Made by a program: the position numbers and the translations under genes
Shown: positions 31,673 to 44,940 of the stretch, piece after piece
Layout: every line of letters begins with the position of its first letter
How positions within the stretch are numbered: the first letter of the stretch is position 1
The notes under the pieces: model-generated
Databases searched by the model: none
What the model was told of the DNA's origin: nothing
What the model saw: the letters and a program-made list of their open reading frames with translations, nothing else
Assembly (NCBI GenBank): GCA_033064195.1
Contig: JARBJD010000217.1
Location: forward strand, 62,001-126,000
Reading direction: 5' to 3'
DNA: 64,000 nucleotides
Source of the DNA: Blattamonas nauphoetae
Taxonomy: Eukaryota; Preaxostyla; Oxymonadida

Positions 31673-33648
31673 CAGGGTTTTGGAACCGGAGGAATTTATG
31701 GGTAATACACTGTTGGTGGAGGCAGAGAAAGTTCACTTTTCGCCACTCTGACGCTCTGGGTGATTCTTTTTGAAAATAAAAAAACACCAAAAGAGAATAC
31801 GGAGAAATGGCGAGAAAATCACGGAGAAGGTTGAAAACCTCTTATTGAGCAAATGCGGAGCTGATCGTTTTGCTCATTTTCTTCATTTTTAAAGTGTGAA
31901 CTGGAAAACAACCATCAGATTCAATATTCAACTCTCCACCTCTACCATTGTTTTTCCTCCATTTCCATAAACTTTCTCCGTTGTCAATGAAATCCTCGGC
32001 GATCAACACTCTCGAACGAGTGTTTGTTGAGCAGGGACACAGAAGTGATATTCGACTTTGGCAGCCGAACTGAAGTTTTCTGGAAGACATTGAAACAGAA
32101 ATTTGGATTTTTACTTGGAATATCATCGATAGCCATCTCGGAATGTCGTCATCTCAATCAGATGGTCGGATCTAGTCATGGAAAAGGACAAAATCACCAA
32201 ATATCCCATTTTGAAACATATACTCGTTCTTGATTCTATTTCTTCCGTCAAAATAGGACCTATTACATCTGTCTGCACTTTGAAAAAAACTGGCAATAAT
32301 TCTATATCCAAGCACATTACCGGCAGAAAATCTCCACTGTTTGATGAAAAATCGCCACATTTTCCGAATAGTCCGATGTGAATACAATCTACAGCAATCT
32401 GGGTGACATTTGTGGCTTTTGGGTCCCAATCTTCGATTCACTAATCCCTCCTGAATTACAATCCTGAAATTTTATCATTCAACTTTCCGTTGTCCATTTG
32501 TTGATTTACCTTTGACTTGTATGACAATTATACCCCATATTTCATTGTTTGGAGTCACAAAACACACGAATTACCAAACCGAAACCCAAAAATGAAGAGG
32601 ACTGAACAGCTGAGGAAAGAATAGAATCAATCCCAAGCGAGATCGCGACTGATCAAAGGTAGTCTGGACAAATTTTCCTGTTTCATTATGTGATCAGTCA
32701 TCTTCATTGCTTTCCTCACTTTTCTTCATTTTCGGACTTTTATCGTATATCTGACTTACAGGAACAATATCTTTGAAGGAACTTCCGAAACATCACCAGA
32801 AACAAGGAAAAGACAAATTGGGATGAAGCGATCACGGACAGATGCCCGTATCAAGCACTTCCAGATCAACACACATCTTCATCAACACGGTATTCACTTT
32901 TTCTTCCGTACTTGATCCAATATTGTCAGAAAAAACGGGCTAAAGTGTAGATACCACTCGTGAAAACAGCCATCCCTATCTCACGATCGCTTCAGTGGAA
33001 GTTTCTAATTTTCCAGAATCGATAACGATGGACTGTGTGAATCAATTATACCCCATATTTGGCACTTTCTAGTGACGAATTTCCACGGAAACAAACGACT
33101 CCAGTAATCACTACACTCCCGAAGATTGGTGTTGATGACCACATCAACTTCTTAAATTCGAATCCAATAGTCTGTCAATCTTTTCTCATATCCTCTCTCT
33201 CCTTATTTCAAGAAGTGACTTTCTCCTTGTGAAAGTGATTTCCTCAAAGAAATAGAATACAATCCTGACCACAACAATTTGGAAGAACTTTTACCTTTCA
33301 TTCGACTGTCTGGTGGGATGGAGTCTTTTCGAGCGTGTATTCTGGAGAATGAGTCTCATTCACTGTGATCGATTTCTCGATGCTGAAGCATTTTAAGGTT
33401 TTACGGACACCATTTCTGAATATATTAAGAGTAATTAACGGTGTTCTAAAAATTCTGGATGATATCAAGATTGGGGCCCAAGTTACACATTTGCACTGGA
33501 AGCTAAAACGGACTCCAAAACTAGACAATTGAGTAATCACTATTTTCTCTTCACTTTTACGGTTTTTTGCTTCTTTCCATTTCAAAATGAGATATCTCGT
33601 TTACCATATTAATTTATTTAAGGCTGGCCTCCGGTTCCAAAACCCCTG
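31673..33648. mobile_element. hAT-like DNA transposon, 1.98 kb, decayed
   Basis: The left end CAGGGTTTTGGAACCGGAGG and the right end in inverted form (with one extra G) give about 20-bp inverted repeats. An 8-bp duplication, CTTTCGAT, flanks it at 31665-31672 and 33649-33656. A CAGGG start plus an 8-bp duplication is diagnostic of the hAT superfamily. Only short open frames remain; minus-strand pieces at 32123-32441 (FFIKQWRFSAGNVLGYRIIA) and 31842-32126 may be leftover transposase, but no catalytic signature is visible. It interrupts copy B; copy A is empty at this site. Confidence 0.85.
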
Positions 33649-34380
33649 CTTTCGATGATCTCCTCTCATCTCTGAATCATTCAACTGACCAACCCAGTCC
33701 GTCCAAATTGTTATCATCACTCTTTCAGATACTTTATTCCGCTTGATTCCGTCATCAGACTCATATTCTGACTCGTATTCGACTTTTCTTTTGTCATCTT
33801 CTTCTCAGAGATTCTGCCATTTTTTCACACGTTTCGGTCTTGTCTGCAATCTTCTCTGATTGGATTGTTGAACTCATCGAAAATGAAATCATTTCAATGC
33901 CACAAAAAGCCCCAGCTCCTTCAGATCTTCTCGTCCAACTTATTCAGCAAATTCTCCAGGAATTAGTTGACCTTAAGATAGTCTCGTGTTCTACAGTGGA
34001 CCCAGTTGAATTGAAGGACTCAATTCTCGACTTAATCTCTCCACTGACACATTATTCTTTCTTTAAAATGATCAGGAACTGGCTCTCGACAATGTCATCA
34101 ACAATACGTGCTTTGGAGGGCTTGCAGCGTATTGAGCATGTTAACCTGCGTGTGTCGCACTCTGAGTATCATGAATATCTGAGGAACGTCGTCCCCACAC
34201 ATCTGTCTCATCTGATCGACTTTATTCAGCATTCTCGTCAAGTCTGGCTTTTTTCCGACTTTTTGGAGATTCTGCGACATCATGCAATGGATTACTCTCG
34301 CAAGGTGTGCTTTCTCCCAATCTATTTCTTTCATATTTTCCATCACAGAACGATCTCACCTTTCTGAACAAACCTTGTTA

Positions 34381-34765
34381 CAGTTGTTGGACAATTTTGA
34401 TAATTTGGAAACTTTGTTGATCCCTTGCGCGTTCTTAAGCCGATTGATGTCCACTCTCAACAGCAACTACCTTCCACAAAACGGAGTACTCCCATCTACT
34501 TCGTTCTTCTCCATCTCGTCATCAGCACGCTCAATCCAAAAAACACCTGATTGAGGGACCAATTCGGTAGGTCTGACAGTCCAACACATATTCCGGCGTG
34601 GGATCATCAGCTGATGGTCTGTCGTTCTCACAGAGAACTCTCAACATCGCGACGAATGGAAGGGTTGTACTGTGACATGACATGATTTGGAGCTGGAGGA
34701 AAGGTTCGTATGTTTTGTGTTATCTTTCCGGCATTTTCCAATTTCCCAAAATTGTCCAACAATTG
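34381..34765. mobile_element. 385-bp TA-flanked MITE
   Basis: The element starts CAGTTGTTGGACAATTTT and ends with the inverted sequence (outer 26 bp nearly match, then AATTTGG/AAATTGG). TA stands on both sides (34379-34380 and 34766-34767), as for Tc1/mariner elements. It carries no coding potential. Copy A has no insertion at the same place, directly after the 44-bp intron, so the boundaries are secure. Confidence 0.8.
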
Positions 34766-37079
34766 TACTCTGCCGCACTGAAAGAGATCACCAAAAGATG
34801 TCAGAACATTCTGAGCGAGCGGAACACACATCCATCCATATCAACATCGCTGAATGAGCCAAGCCAACCCAATTCACTCGTGTTTTCATTTCATAGTCAC
34901 ATTTCAACCACAATTCACGATGAGTGTCCAGTCCACTCGACACAAACGGACACACCACTCTCATTCGGAAGCAGCTCAAAACAATCATTCGAATCGGAAG
35001 ACACCCACCTCTCAGCACAAACATCTCCTCCTCCCTCTCTCGACAGCGTCGACATGGAGAAACAAAAGACAGACTCTGCCCTCACTCCAACAGATCGGAG
35101 AAGAAAGGCATGTCTGCAGCTTCTCGAGTTGATTCATGACATCCGATCCAAACGAACCGACACTGGCGAGACAGACTGGGACCCAACATCGGTCAATGAA
35201 GAGTCTCAGATATTCACGACAGACAATGGAAAACGGGAACACTTTGACGATACGATCTTTGAGTGTGTCTTTCGCCTTCTCATTTTCTGTCAGTTCCATT
35301 GATACATTATCCATCATAACTCGTCTCAATGAATGCAAAAGATTTTTCGAGCAAACAGGAAATTGGGATCACCTCACTCTCACACCACTCTACATCACCA
35401 AATTGACCCACACCCTCCTCTCGGACGATCGTGTGTTGTCGGAATCGGCTCACATTCATCTGGTCCACCTCATGAAGACTGGCCCCGACATAAGCCTAAT
35501 TGTCTCAACTGTCTTTCGGATCCTGCGACGATCACAGAGCGACATGAACGACGAAGCCTGGTCGTGTTGGCTCACCGTTTTGTGTCTCTCGAATGACTAT
35601 GGATTGTGGTCATCGCTGAGTCACGATTGGACTGACGCAGATTGGATGGCTGTGTTCTCTCACAGATGGATGATCCAGATTCATCTCCCTCTGGCAGTCA
35701 CAAGGCTCATTCGGCTCCTTGAGAGATTCCATGAAAATTCCCCTTTCAGTGTTAGGCGCTCCTCTTCGCTTGTCAGGGCATTCAACAAGTCAAACAACTT
35801 TGTGACTGGACTCGTCCACAGAATCCAGTCTGATCAGCGCCAATTCAGCGCCGATGAGAGATGGACGCTCTTCTCTGCCGCTCTTCTTTGCTGTGCAGCA
35901 GAAGACAAACCAATCCCGCGATGCATTGTGAACAAGGTGTCAGAATTCGTGGGATCGATGGAATTTGAATTCAGCGATTTCATGAAGTCCTTCTCTCCAT
36001 ACGTCAAGATTCTTGATGAACGCAAACCTCGCTTTGCTTCCTCACTTCCTCTCCCACTTCTCTGTGAACGACTTGTTCGTGAAGTTCTGACAAGAAAGAA
36101 TGTAGCTCTCATTCAATGTCTGCCCCAACTCTTCGTCTGTTCAGACTCAGCCACATTCATCGGATTCCTCCATCCTTTCATCATTCGTGGATTTGGGTCA
36201 GTCTTACTTCAACACGCAGATTCTGAATTCCAATCGGTTGTGTTCAGGATCTTCTTGTTTATGCTGCCGAACGTCACAGATTGGGAGAGTTTCTTCGCAG
36301 CGTTGTCTGTCTATCGATTGGTTCCTTCATCCCAAATTGTTGAAACCGCAAGTGCCTTTCTCCAACTGTATCTTGTTGGTTGCTTCCTTCTCGACGAAAT
36401 TGACCACCTTCTCAGCTTCGTCTCAAGGCTTTCTGAATATTCAATCAACACAGCCTCTCTTCAATCAGTCCTTCGACTCTTCCGATTGCTCATTCGCCTC
36501 AAATCGATGCCTCGTCCAGATATCAGAATTGAATCGAGCAGCGTGTTCTGGGCACTGGTCATGGCATGCCTGGACAAGTTCAGATTCAGTCTCCCGCTGA
36601 CATTCTTTGATGCCTGTTTCGGAACTCTGGAAAATGAGTGTCAAACCCATCTCACTACAAAGATTCCAAGTGAACAAGGACCACTGCCGACCAGAGAGTT
36701 GGATTCCATGAATTCATCCGCTCGAATCGTCAGCAGGGAGGGAGCGAAGGAAGCAGTGTTGGATCTGATTTCAGACCATCTGCTCCCACACATTCTCGAC
36801 TCGTCTCGATCTCCGGTTTCGGCATACCGCAGTCTTTCACTTGCGATGCTGTCGAAGATTTTTGTCCCCGCCAATTCGGAGCGTATCCTCGATTGGTGTC
36901 GATTGGGAGTGGTGGAGTGTGTGATGAAGGTGGTTGAGGCAAGTTCGAGTTTGGATGAATATGAAATGGGAGTGTCGATTTTGGGATTGATTTTGCGGAC
37001 ACTCACCCCATCTCCATCAATCGACGAGATGGCCAACTTCGACTTCTCCCCATTTCTGAACAACTCTTGGAGAGATTGA

Positions 37080-38640
37080 AACAGTCCACCTTCAACACCG
37101 AAAGTGCTCCATCCGCAACTATCGCAATTCACTCACCATCCTACTCGACCATCTCTTCCATTTTGATCTATCGATGGCCTATCTCGAGATCGATCTGCAT
37201 CGTCGCATGCTTGAACGAAGATCACTACAGCACTTACAATTCTGACAGCCACTCCCATCATAACTTCACAACAGTTTTCCAGAAACAACTCAAACATGGG
37301 ACAACGTCTGTATATCAGACCTTCCATTCTTCTATCCTTTCTTTAGATTCAAATCGCCTCACTGCTTGAAACTATTCACAATAAACGGCATGGGTTCGGT
37401 ATGTATGCCCAAGTTCGGCTTGTATGCCTGAAGTTCGGTATGTATGCCCAGGTTCGGTATGTATGCCTCGCTTTTGGAATGACTGGTCAAGTCTTGGGAA
37501 GTGCGGGAAGTCGACTTTTTCACTTTTCACTTTGATCCATTGATTTCAACTCACATTTCACTTGAAATGAGAGAGAAATGAATGAACATGAAGTGAAAGT
37601 GAATTTAGTTCACGCATGTGGACAGAATGGTTGTTTTACAGGTGTTTAATGTGGAAAGTATCTTTGTTCTGGTCCGTCTCGTCGACTTTGACAGATGGGT
37701 GATTCTCACCGATATGTCGCAAAAAAATCAAACAATGGGTGAAAAATGTAAATCGTCCAGCATCTTTTAAATCGAAAACAGTAAAACCCATTTCAGATCC
37801 TTGCTGATTCTCATCAGCTTTGACCCAACTACAGTTTTCTGTTTTTTGTTTACCTCCTAATCTCACAGAGGGCACTTCTCTCTCAAAATGGAGAGCCTCC
37901 ATCAAGGTAGTGAAGCTCTCTCTCTTTTTTTGATATCCCCAGATTGATACCTCATTTCACAAAAAAATGTTCTTCATCATGTTTCTATGAATTGCTTCAT
38001 GTGAAATCTTTATAATTAGCCTTTCTCTTCAGACTGACATATCGGTGAGAATCACCCAGATCCCAATCGTTTTGTTTGTGGTCATCAATCTTTCTCAAAA
38101 TATGAAAATCTGACTTAAAACGATGAATGAGCGGAATAATTGGCACAAATTCAAGTTTCATTCAGTGACGATGCCAAATCCCAGAGATGAAAAGGAATGG
38201 GATTCTTTTCGAGTATGTGGCCCGTCACTATTTTCACATATTGTATCACTCTCAAAAACAATTTTATTGTTGTTTCTGAAATTATAGATGAATTGTAGCT
38301 GAAATGAGAGAAAAAGTCAGATCGACACTTTTCACAAATCTGTCACATTTCAGTCTTCTTCATCACAATATTGTTGCATCACATCGAGAAACAGTCGTTT
38401 GTTTGATTCTCCCTTTCACCATCTCCAGACACTTCTTTTCTGCCTTCTGAAGACTCTTCGTTTCTTTTATCCTTTTCAGTCTCTTCAGTGATTCACCCCA
38501 AGTTTTTCAGACTGTCCATCCTGACTTTGAAATTCGCCAAGTTCATCATGTCCTCGCTCCAATACTGAAAGATCTGTCCCGCAATTGACGATCTCTGGAC
38601 TTCTCTCATTTTCATCCACAATTTCCATCTTTTAAAATGA
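37080..38640. other. Region between copy B and the receptor gene; part of a TTCGG-repeat element, no gene
   Basis: After the copy B stop, 3' flank shared with copy A's tail runs to about 37165. From 37389 the end of a TTCGG-repeat element begins and its similarity continues to about 37540. Beyond that the sequence is AT-rich with only short open frames, and I see no gene, RNA or repeat until the conserved block at 38641. Confidence 0.45.
37389..37475. repeat. Terminal repeat array (GTTCGGTATGTATGCC units) of a second TTCGG element
   Basis: Starting GGCATGGGTTCGGTATGTAT, four units of about 20-22 bp contain GTTCGG.(A/T)TGTATGCC. The outer bases match the ends of the 54258-55167 element, and the following sequence (GACTGGTCAAG, GTCGACTTTTT) matches the inner side of that element's right end. 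The partner end was not found in this window, so this is either a solo end or an element whose far end has eroded. Confidence 0.65.
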
Positions 38641-39011
38641 ATAAAACTGAAAAGATGACCATAAACAGGGTTCAAGAGTGTTCTCAACCACTTTTTCGTC
38701 GGAACGGTCTTGATATTCAGGAATTCTGAATTGCGGAGGATTATCATCTTTATAATGGGCCAGATTTATCCAACATCATGATGTTAAACTGCCTCACTTC
38801 TGTCCTCCTGACAATATCGACGTCTTTTCATCAAATAAACTCTCCAACATTGTTACCGCTACAACCCCTCCTCTCCCATCAAAGAAACCCCCAAATCATC
38901 AATCACTTCGACAGAAAATCCGAAATAGTCCTTCCGAATGGCCGATATCATGCGTCAAATTATGAAGTCACATCCACGAACCTTAATCTGAATGGAAAAC
39001 AATCAGCATTA

Positions 39012-39522
39012 CAGTCCGTCAGACTGTTTCGTAATTTGTAACTCGTCACATCAAACGTGCCACTGTAGAATTCTTTGTTTTCTCGAAAATGAAAAAAGGT
39101 ATCAAACCTCCGTCTGAGTCGTGTGTTGGTATTCGATGTTCTTTCAAAAAAATCATTTAGAATTCCAAAAAACCATTTCATACATCATTGTTTTGCGCAC
39201 TCATCACCTGTCTTTGTCATCGTGTTCTGAGAGAATGAGGAGAGTACTCAATTGGAAAAATGAGACAATATTGGACGATACCATGACAACGTATTGTTGA
39301 CCTATTGTGAGGTGCGCATTCAATGGTCTCTTGCAATCAGCTTTCGAAAACGACGAATCAGTCGAGGAGGAGAAAAATGGTCTACTTTCGTGGAATCTGA
39401 AACTTAAGTGTTAGACACGATAAAAGAGGACAAAATGAGAGATATATCACGAAATCAAATTTAAATTGTTGATAGAGAGTCTGAAACAGCACATCGTTTG
39501 TCGATCCAATCAACACACTCAT
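39012..39522. repeat. Left 511-bp terminal inverted repeat
   Basis: Nearly identical, in inverted order, to 44941-45451. No open frame of interest. It includes a stretch TTAAATTTGATTTCGTGATA (as read on the minus strand) and a run of Ts and As before the inner edge; inner similarity ends abruptly at CACTCAT. Confidence 0.9.
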
Positions 39523-39604
39523 CTGATTTCCTGAGACTCGATTCAAAGCAGATCAACCGAATTTTGAGTTCTTCAATGATTGTTTGTTACAGTGTGATGA
39601 ATAT

Positions 39605-40130
39605 GTCCGTTATGATGTTAAGCGGACGGACAAGATATCAAATCTTGAGGACAGAGGACAGAGGTCTTGTCCGATTCGGAAATCCAGCTTTTCACGCGTT
39701 CATTTCATCTGAATTCACCTTCTCTCTGCTCGTCAAACACTCTTTGTCTCTATTCTGTTCAGTACAATGCCAGTGGATGTCTCAAAAAGATGAATGGAAA
39801 GTGTCATTTTTGCTTTGCCTTTTTCTGACACTATAGTGGAGTTTATCATTCAAGATTTGTTAATCCCCATCTAAAATTGTCGAGAAGGGCGTCAAAATGC
39901 GTAAAACCGGTTTGGTGGCGAATCACGAGCTGGAGTGGTTCTGTCCTACTAACTCCTAATTAGGAGTTTATAGGACGATCGGCCCAAGAGAGGACAGGGT
40001 AGGACAAAATCGGACAATCACCTTATATTCACACTGTATCTTTCTCTCAATTAGTTCATCCACCTTCTGACCTTATCTCAAAACAGGACAAATCGGACAT
40101 GTCCTGTCCTGTCCTGTCCTATTGATCTGA
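39605..40130. repeat. GGACA-rich repeats and an 18-bp palindrome
   Basis: Motifs GGACA, AGGACAG and TGTCC recur densely (about 39620-39660, 39990-40015, 40085-40120), ending in TGTCCTGTCCTGTCCTGTCC. A perfect 18-bp palindrome, AACTCCTAATTAGGAGTT, lies at 39951-39968. Related AGGACAGGACAACTTAACAT sequence appears inverted near 44620-44645, with ATGATGTTAAG shared, so these may be internal repeats near both ends of the element. Confidence 0.6.
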
Positions 40131-41067
40131 TCCTCTTCCCATCTCAACTTATTTCCGTCTTCCATTTTCTTTCAGGATCGCTAATGACGTTTTTTGAATT
40201 CACACCTCCATCTAATACTTCTATTGTCTGGTACTGACTCATTTTTATCTCCGTTGAAACAAAATTTGTGGAGATCGACGCGACTCGGCATTTCCTCTTC
40301 TCTTCTCTGACAATGATGACAAACTCAGCTGATAGATGCAACTCTCACAATACCAGTTTGTGTTTCCATTGTTTTTCTTCTTTTTTCCGTTTACTTCTCT
40401 TCATTAGTCTGGAATTTATTTCTTGATCAGAGCAAGATCCGAAAAGGATTGAAAGAAATGAGATATGGAAGATTCGCAATGTCAGTCTGTCTCTCCTTTG
40501 TTTTTTCCCTCGTATTTTCCTATTTCTCCTTATTGATTTGGAGTAGATATCGTGATCTCTCTCAAGTCTGAAATGGAGATCGTGGGATATGCTACGGAGT
40601 CTCTCACACCGTCTCTCCTCCTCTTTATGTCCTCCTTCTTCCTACTTCGGAACTTCTCTGATATGACAAGACGTGATTGAAACCCGTCTTATAGACCGTT
40701 TGGGGTCAGCCTTCCTCAGAGTTCCCGTGGAAGTATTCTTCCTCTCTCGCCTGAATTCCCCATTCAAAATGCGATGTAAGACAGAATGCATCCATTTCCA
40801 TCCTCCAAAGCACGGTACCTGACGAGACACTGGCGATCCTCTCCAAGCCACCGCTAATATCCCCGGAAGTTCAATAAAGCACACTTTCCCAAGTCACAGC
40901 TATGAAGACCCTAAAACAATCAGTGGGATAGTAAGCAATGATCTCGAAACCTCTGGCCAACTGATTAAACACAGATCGTTCCCAAACATTCGCACTACTC
41001 TTTCGAATGCAATATTCAACTCAACTGTTTTTGGAAGTACGCAGCAAAGTGGAGATGGATGAAATAG

Positions 41068-44000
41068 TCAATACTGAAATTCAAGAACCTGCTCATTAAG
41101 TGGATGACACATGCGATCAACTCGTTCATCCCCTTTGCGAAGTCGAAGGTGTTGGAGACAATAGAGGGAGGAAGAAAGATGATTGAACGGAATACTACCA
41201 TCCTGACGATGACAGACATGGTCCTCTTCACACCGCAACGACTCCACCAACGGTGACGTCCTCACCTGCCAATCACCATCCTCCTCTGACCTCGCCACGC
41301 TCTTTGTCAATCTGTGGAAGCAAAACAGTGCCTTGGCGACGTGCGACGTGTCATCCTTCACATCTCCGAGTAAATCAAGCAGCGCGAAGAGGTGCTCGTC
41401 CATCCCACCAACGCTCCCCTGAACGGTCTCCAGTCGTTCTGCCATGCCAACCAGACAATCACCACCACACCCGAGAATCTGAACCAGCTGCTGCGATTGT
41501 GAAGAAGACCATCACCCACTACCTCAGCATCTTCAACCAGTCTGCACAGGAAAACAGATCTCCAACGACTCCACACGAAGTAAGATCGAAGGCAGACAAA
41601 GTGATCCATCCCGCCTCCCATCGGTTACGTTGTCACTGGCCAAGCTGGCAAGTTTTCGACGATGCTTGCGTCGTGTGGAGTACTGGCTCATTCGTCTTAA
41701 TTCCTCAAGCAACTCCTCCATCTCTCAGAGATAATCTTTACGGTGTCTGATTTGCTCATCGTAATCTCACAATCTTCACACATGACCACTATGATGCTCA
41801 AAGCTGTGTCCTCCGTCAACGGGTTCGTCACCCGCCAAACGCAAGTCACACAACCACCCATCCTCCTCGAAGACGTCAACCTCATCCCGTCGTGAGAAGG
41901 CGTAGTCGCCTTCCTCGGGCCACTCTCCGCGTTCTCGAGCCAGTGTTTACGACACTTCCGAACATGTGGACGAAGCTCACGCAGTCAGCCGCGGATTGCG
42001 TGGAGTTCCTGCAATACTTCACCCAATTTGTGAAGCTGTTCTGCAAATAGGAGGAGATCCACACGATTGAGCTGACATCCGCTCTCAATTCGATATGCTC
42101 CTTTCCAACGAAAGCAAGACTGCTTCAGTACTATCTTTCGCAAGTCCAACTCAAAGGAATGCCGCACGACCCACACGAAATCATCCAATCTCGCTTGGCT
42201 GAAATCTCAACTGAGGTACTGTTGTTTCATCAGACGCTGTCTGAACATCAATCAGTCGAACAGAGCTTCACCCTCTCAACATCACCCACAGACGAGCAAG
42301 CAACACTTGGATATCCTCGGCCGAGCGGATTTGTCGCTCATCAACATCACAACCTCGTCGATGGAGGATCTGAGAGACGTCACTATGCCTTCTCCACCTC
42401 TGCTGGATCTGTACAACTTGCTCCTTCTCGTGGTTCCTTTCGATTCGTCCAAGCAGCCGACAACGAACCACGCAGCTCACATCCTCCAAGTGATGCGGGA
42501 GTTAGATGTGAGTCTCACTCCACTGTCGCAGCTGACTCTCTGCCCGGCTGTCATCCTCCATGTCTGGAACTGGATTGACGACGCCACCCTCTTCGGATCG
42601 AGAGCGAGGGCCAGACCAGCGTGTCGGGAAGCAAGCTCATTCTCGAAGGCCTGACGACAGAACAGAAGTCGTTGGCAATATTCCTGACCGAGACGAATCT
42701 GGTGGAAAGGATGGAGTTGATTGTGGAGGTGTTGATTGAAGAGATGCGACATGTGCAGCAACCTGAGCCAGACGATCAAGGAATTGAACGAGTTCGTCAC
42801 AAGTGAACTCCTCACAATGACCGTTCTGAAGAAGGAAATCGTCACAAGTGCGATGTCTGTGGCAGTCACGATGTGTCTCCTCCACCGATTCATCCCAAAA
42901 CAAAACACTTTTTTTCGTGAAGACTCTGCTCGACCCGCTTTTGGAGAAGAGGCTGATAGTGGGAAAAACAGCAGATGTGATGAACGTCCTATTCCGCTTC
43001 AATCACCACGTCTTCACAGATTCCTCCCTCGTGCCGCTCTCTTCGTCGCAGAGGGATCGAGACAGTTTCGGAAGTGCAAATCGGTTGAACCTGTCGCTGT
43101 GGTAGTCGCTCCAAATCGGAATGGCGACACGTGTCTGTCGGGAAGGAACAGCAACTGCAATGGACAGTTGGATCAGATCCACACCGCGAAGCACCATCTG
43201 AACGAGGAGGACAGACCAGATTTCATCGTCTTCAGCGGACCCCACGAGCTAATGAATCGAGTGTTCTTGAAGATTCTCTTCGCGAGCGGGTTCTTCTATC
43301 TCACGTACTGCTTCTTCCCCCTCTCCAACTCCCACTTCACCGAAGACTTGTCACCCAACACTCACATCCCGTTCACAGCGCGAGTCAGAGTTCCTCTCAT
43401 CTTCGACAGACTGTCAGTCTTCACAGGATTCCAACACATCCCTTCACGAGACATGCCCAACCTGTTTTTGATCTACGGAATCACCAACTCCAGCTCCCCC
43501 GAACGTCATTTCTCTGAAACGCCTCAACTGCCTCCAGAGCATCCAGGAAATGCTGAAACCCATATCTGGCCAGACATCCCTCCGCCACCAACACCGTTTT
43601 CAACGAGGAGCACGATCGGGATGCCTAAGATGCTGCGAAAACGAGATTCGAAAGTGCAGCTGTGAACGAGGTCCTCCCGCCGAACTCAATCTACTCTGTG
43701 CTCCCCTTTCTCCACTTGGAACGTCTCTATCCTCCAGATGGACGCCACTATCCAATAGCTTCGGACGTGGCTGATGGGACAGGACCGCTCTGAGCAGGAG
43801 TGGCGGAATACGGTCAGGCATCTGCTCAAAACGAACGATTTGGAGGAGAAGAACAGATGACACTCCGTCGAGATCTCTGCCATCTTCTCTTTTGAACAGC
43901 TTCGCATTCATTCGATACCATTTGGCCAAAACTCGGCCCACGATTCATTCATCAAAGTGCCCACTCCGAAGCGAGCCGTTCTGAATCTACTGCATCAACA

Positions 44001-44300
44001 GCTTCCTCCAGGCTACACCTCGCTCCTCCGTCCAGCAATCAGTTCGTCACGTCGATCGCGGCCCTTCTGAAGCAAATCATGTTGTCAGCCATTGCAGAGC
44101 GAGAGATGACCCAATTTGTCGTTCATCCAACGACAGAGATGGATGCAATCCGCGACCACCGCTAACCCGAAGAACACCGTCCTCTCAGCCACCCACGCTC
44201 TCTCCAATCAACCTTCTCTCGCTGTCGGATGCAACAAAAGAACATTCTTCACGATTAACATACTCGACACTTCCAAACGAAGTTTCAGAAGACACAGCTG
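41068..44300 (+). pseudogene. Decayed large gene inside the 6.4-kb element
   Basis: GC is higher here than in the flanks and plus-strand pieces in shifting frames read like protein: SSSDLATLFVNLWKQNSALA (about 41270), LIVISQSSHMTTMMLKAVSS (about 41755), SMEDLRDVTMPSPPLLDLYN (about 42360), KLILEGLTTEQKSLAIFLTE (about 42630), TIKELNEFVTSELLTMTVLK (about 42770), FVKTLLDPLLEKRLIVGKTA (about 42915), LMNRVFLKILFASGFFYLTY (about 43245) and FVTSIAALLKQIMLSAIAER (about 44040). Many frame breaks and stops separate them. It looks like one helical protein of about 1,000 residues, captured and now dead. I do not recognise the family and see no transposase motif. Confidence 0.5.
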
Positions 44301-44940
44301 ATTTCATGTTTTCTCACAGCATTTTTTGTTACGAGGCAGTCGAGAACCGAGGAAATATGTGAGTTGAGGGATTGGAAAAGATGTTTGCTTCCATTTCCTA
44401 AATGAAATTTTATCAAAGAAGACAATTTGAGAAGAGTCAGATTCTGATCAAACCATAATAAAAGTTTCGACCTCCAACTCGTTCACTGTCACTTCTATCA
44501 CCACGAGGAGCCAAAAACAGCCTTAAAATGCATTATTATCACCGAAAACGCCACAAAATCGCAATTTTCCTTCAATTTCAGAATCGGACACGAAAAAGTG
44601 GAGGGAGGACAAAAAGCGAGGAGGACAGGACAACTTAACATCATAATATGTCCGAAATCCACCAATTTCGATTTCACTCCTTGTCTCAATCTCGGAATGT
44701 ATCCTTTCAAATTAAGTGTCGAATTAGAAAATTGTTCAAAGTCTCAAACAAAATCTATTATCTGGATCATAAACGACATCATCCGCGTAGCCACACAGGA
44801 TTTGACAAAGAATTGTGACTCAAATCCCGTTCTGACTAATGGATGAGATAACACCAACAAATTTGTCTCAAGCTGAGAAAGTCACACAGAAAAGCCTACA
44901 AGCAGAGTAGTCCCTTGGAATTTGAGCCTTACAAATTTGT

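Larger units (their letters stand above)
30805..37079 (+). pseudogene. Helical-repeat gene copy B, carrying three transposon insertions
   Basis: The ATG at 30805 opens TLDPSHPSVPILSSRPVLQD. Coding parts are 30805-30974, 31456-31672, 33649-33770, 33840-34304 (exon end at a 44-bp intron, 34305-34348), 34766-35302 and about 35270-37079. The last is a long intact helical block of over 600 residues (WMIQIHLPLAVTRLIRLLER; IFLFMLPNVTDWESFFAALS) ending FSPFLNNSWRD and TGA. The three gaps are elements with clear ends; removing each with one target copy restores the order seen in copy A. Some frame changes are shared with copies A and C. This copy keeps the Ser-rich linker open where copy A is shifted. 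Confidence 0.65.

Noticed and set aside
40642-40884. 80-residue minus-strand open frame in the TA-type element as a transposase fragment
   Set aside because: No motif, no neighbouring coding sense and no paralogue in the window.
41068-44300. Transposase or dynein-like gene as the cargo of the 6.4-kb element
   Set aside because: No DDE-type spacing, zinc finger or AAA motif was visible in any frame; only general helical coding sense.
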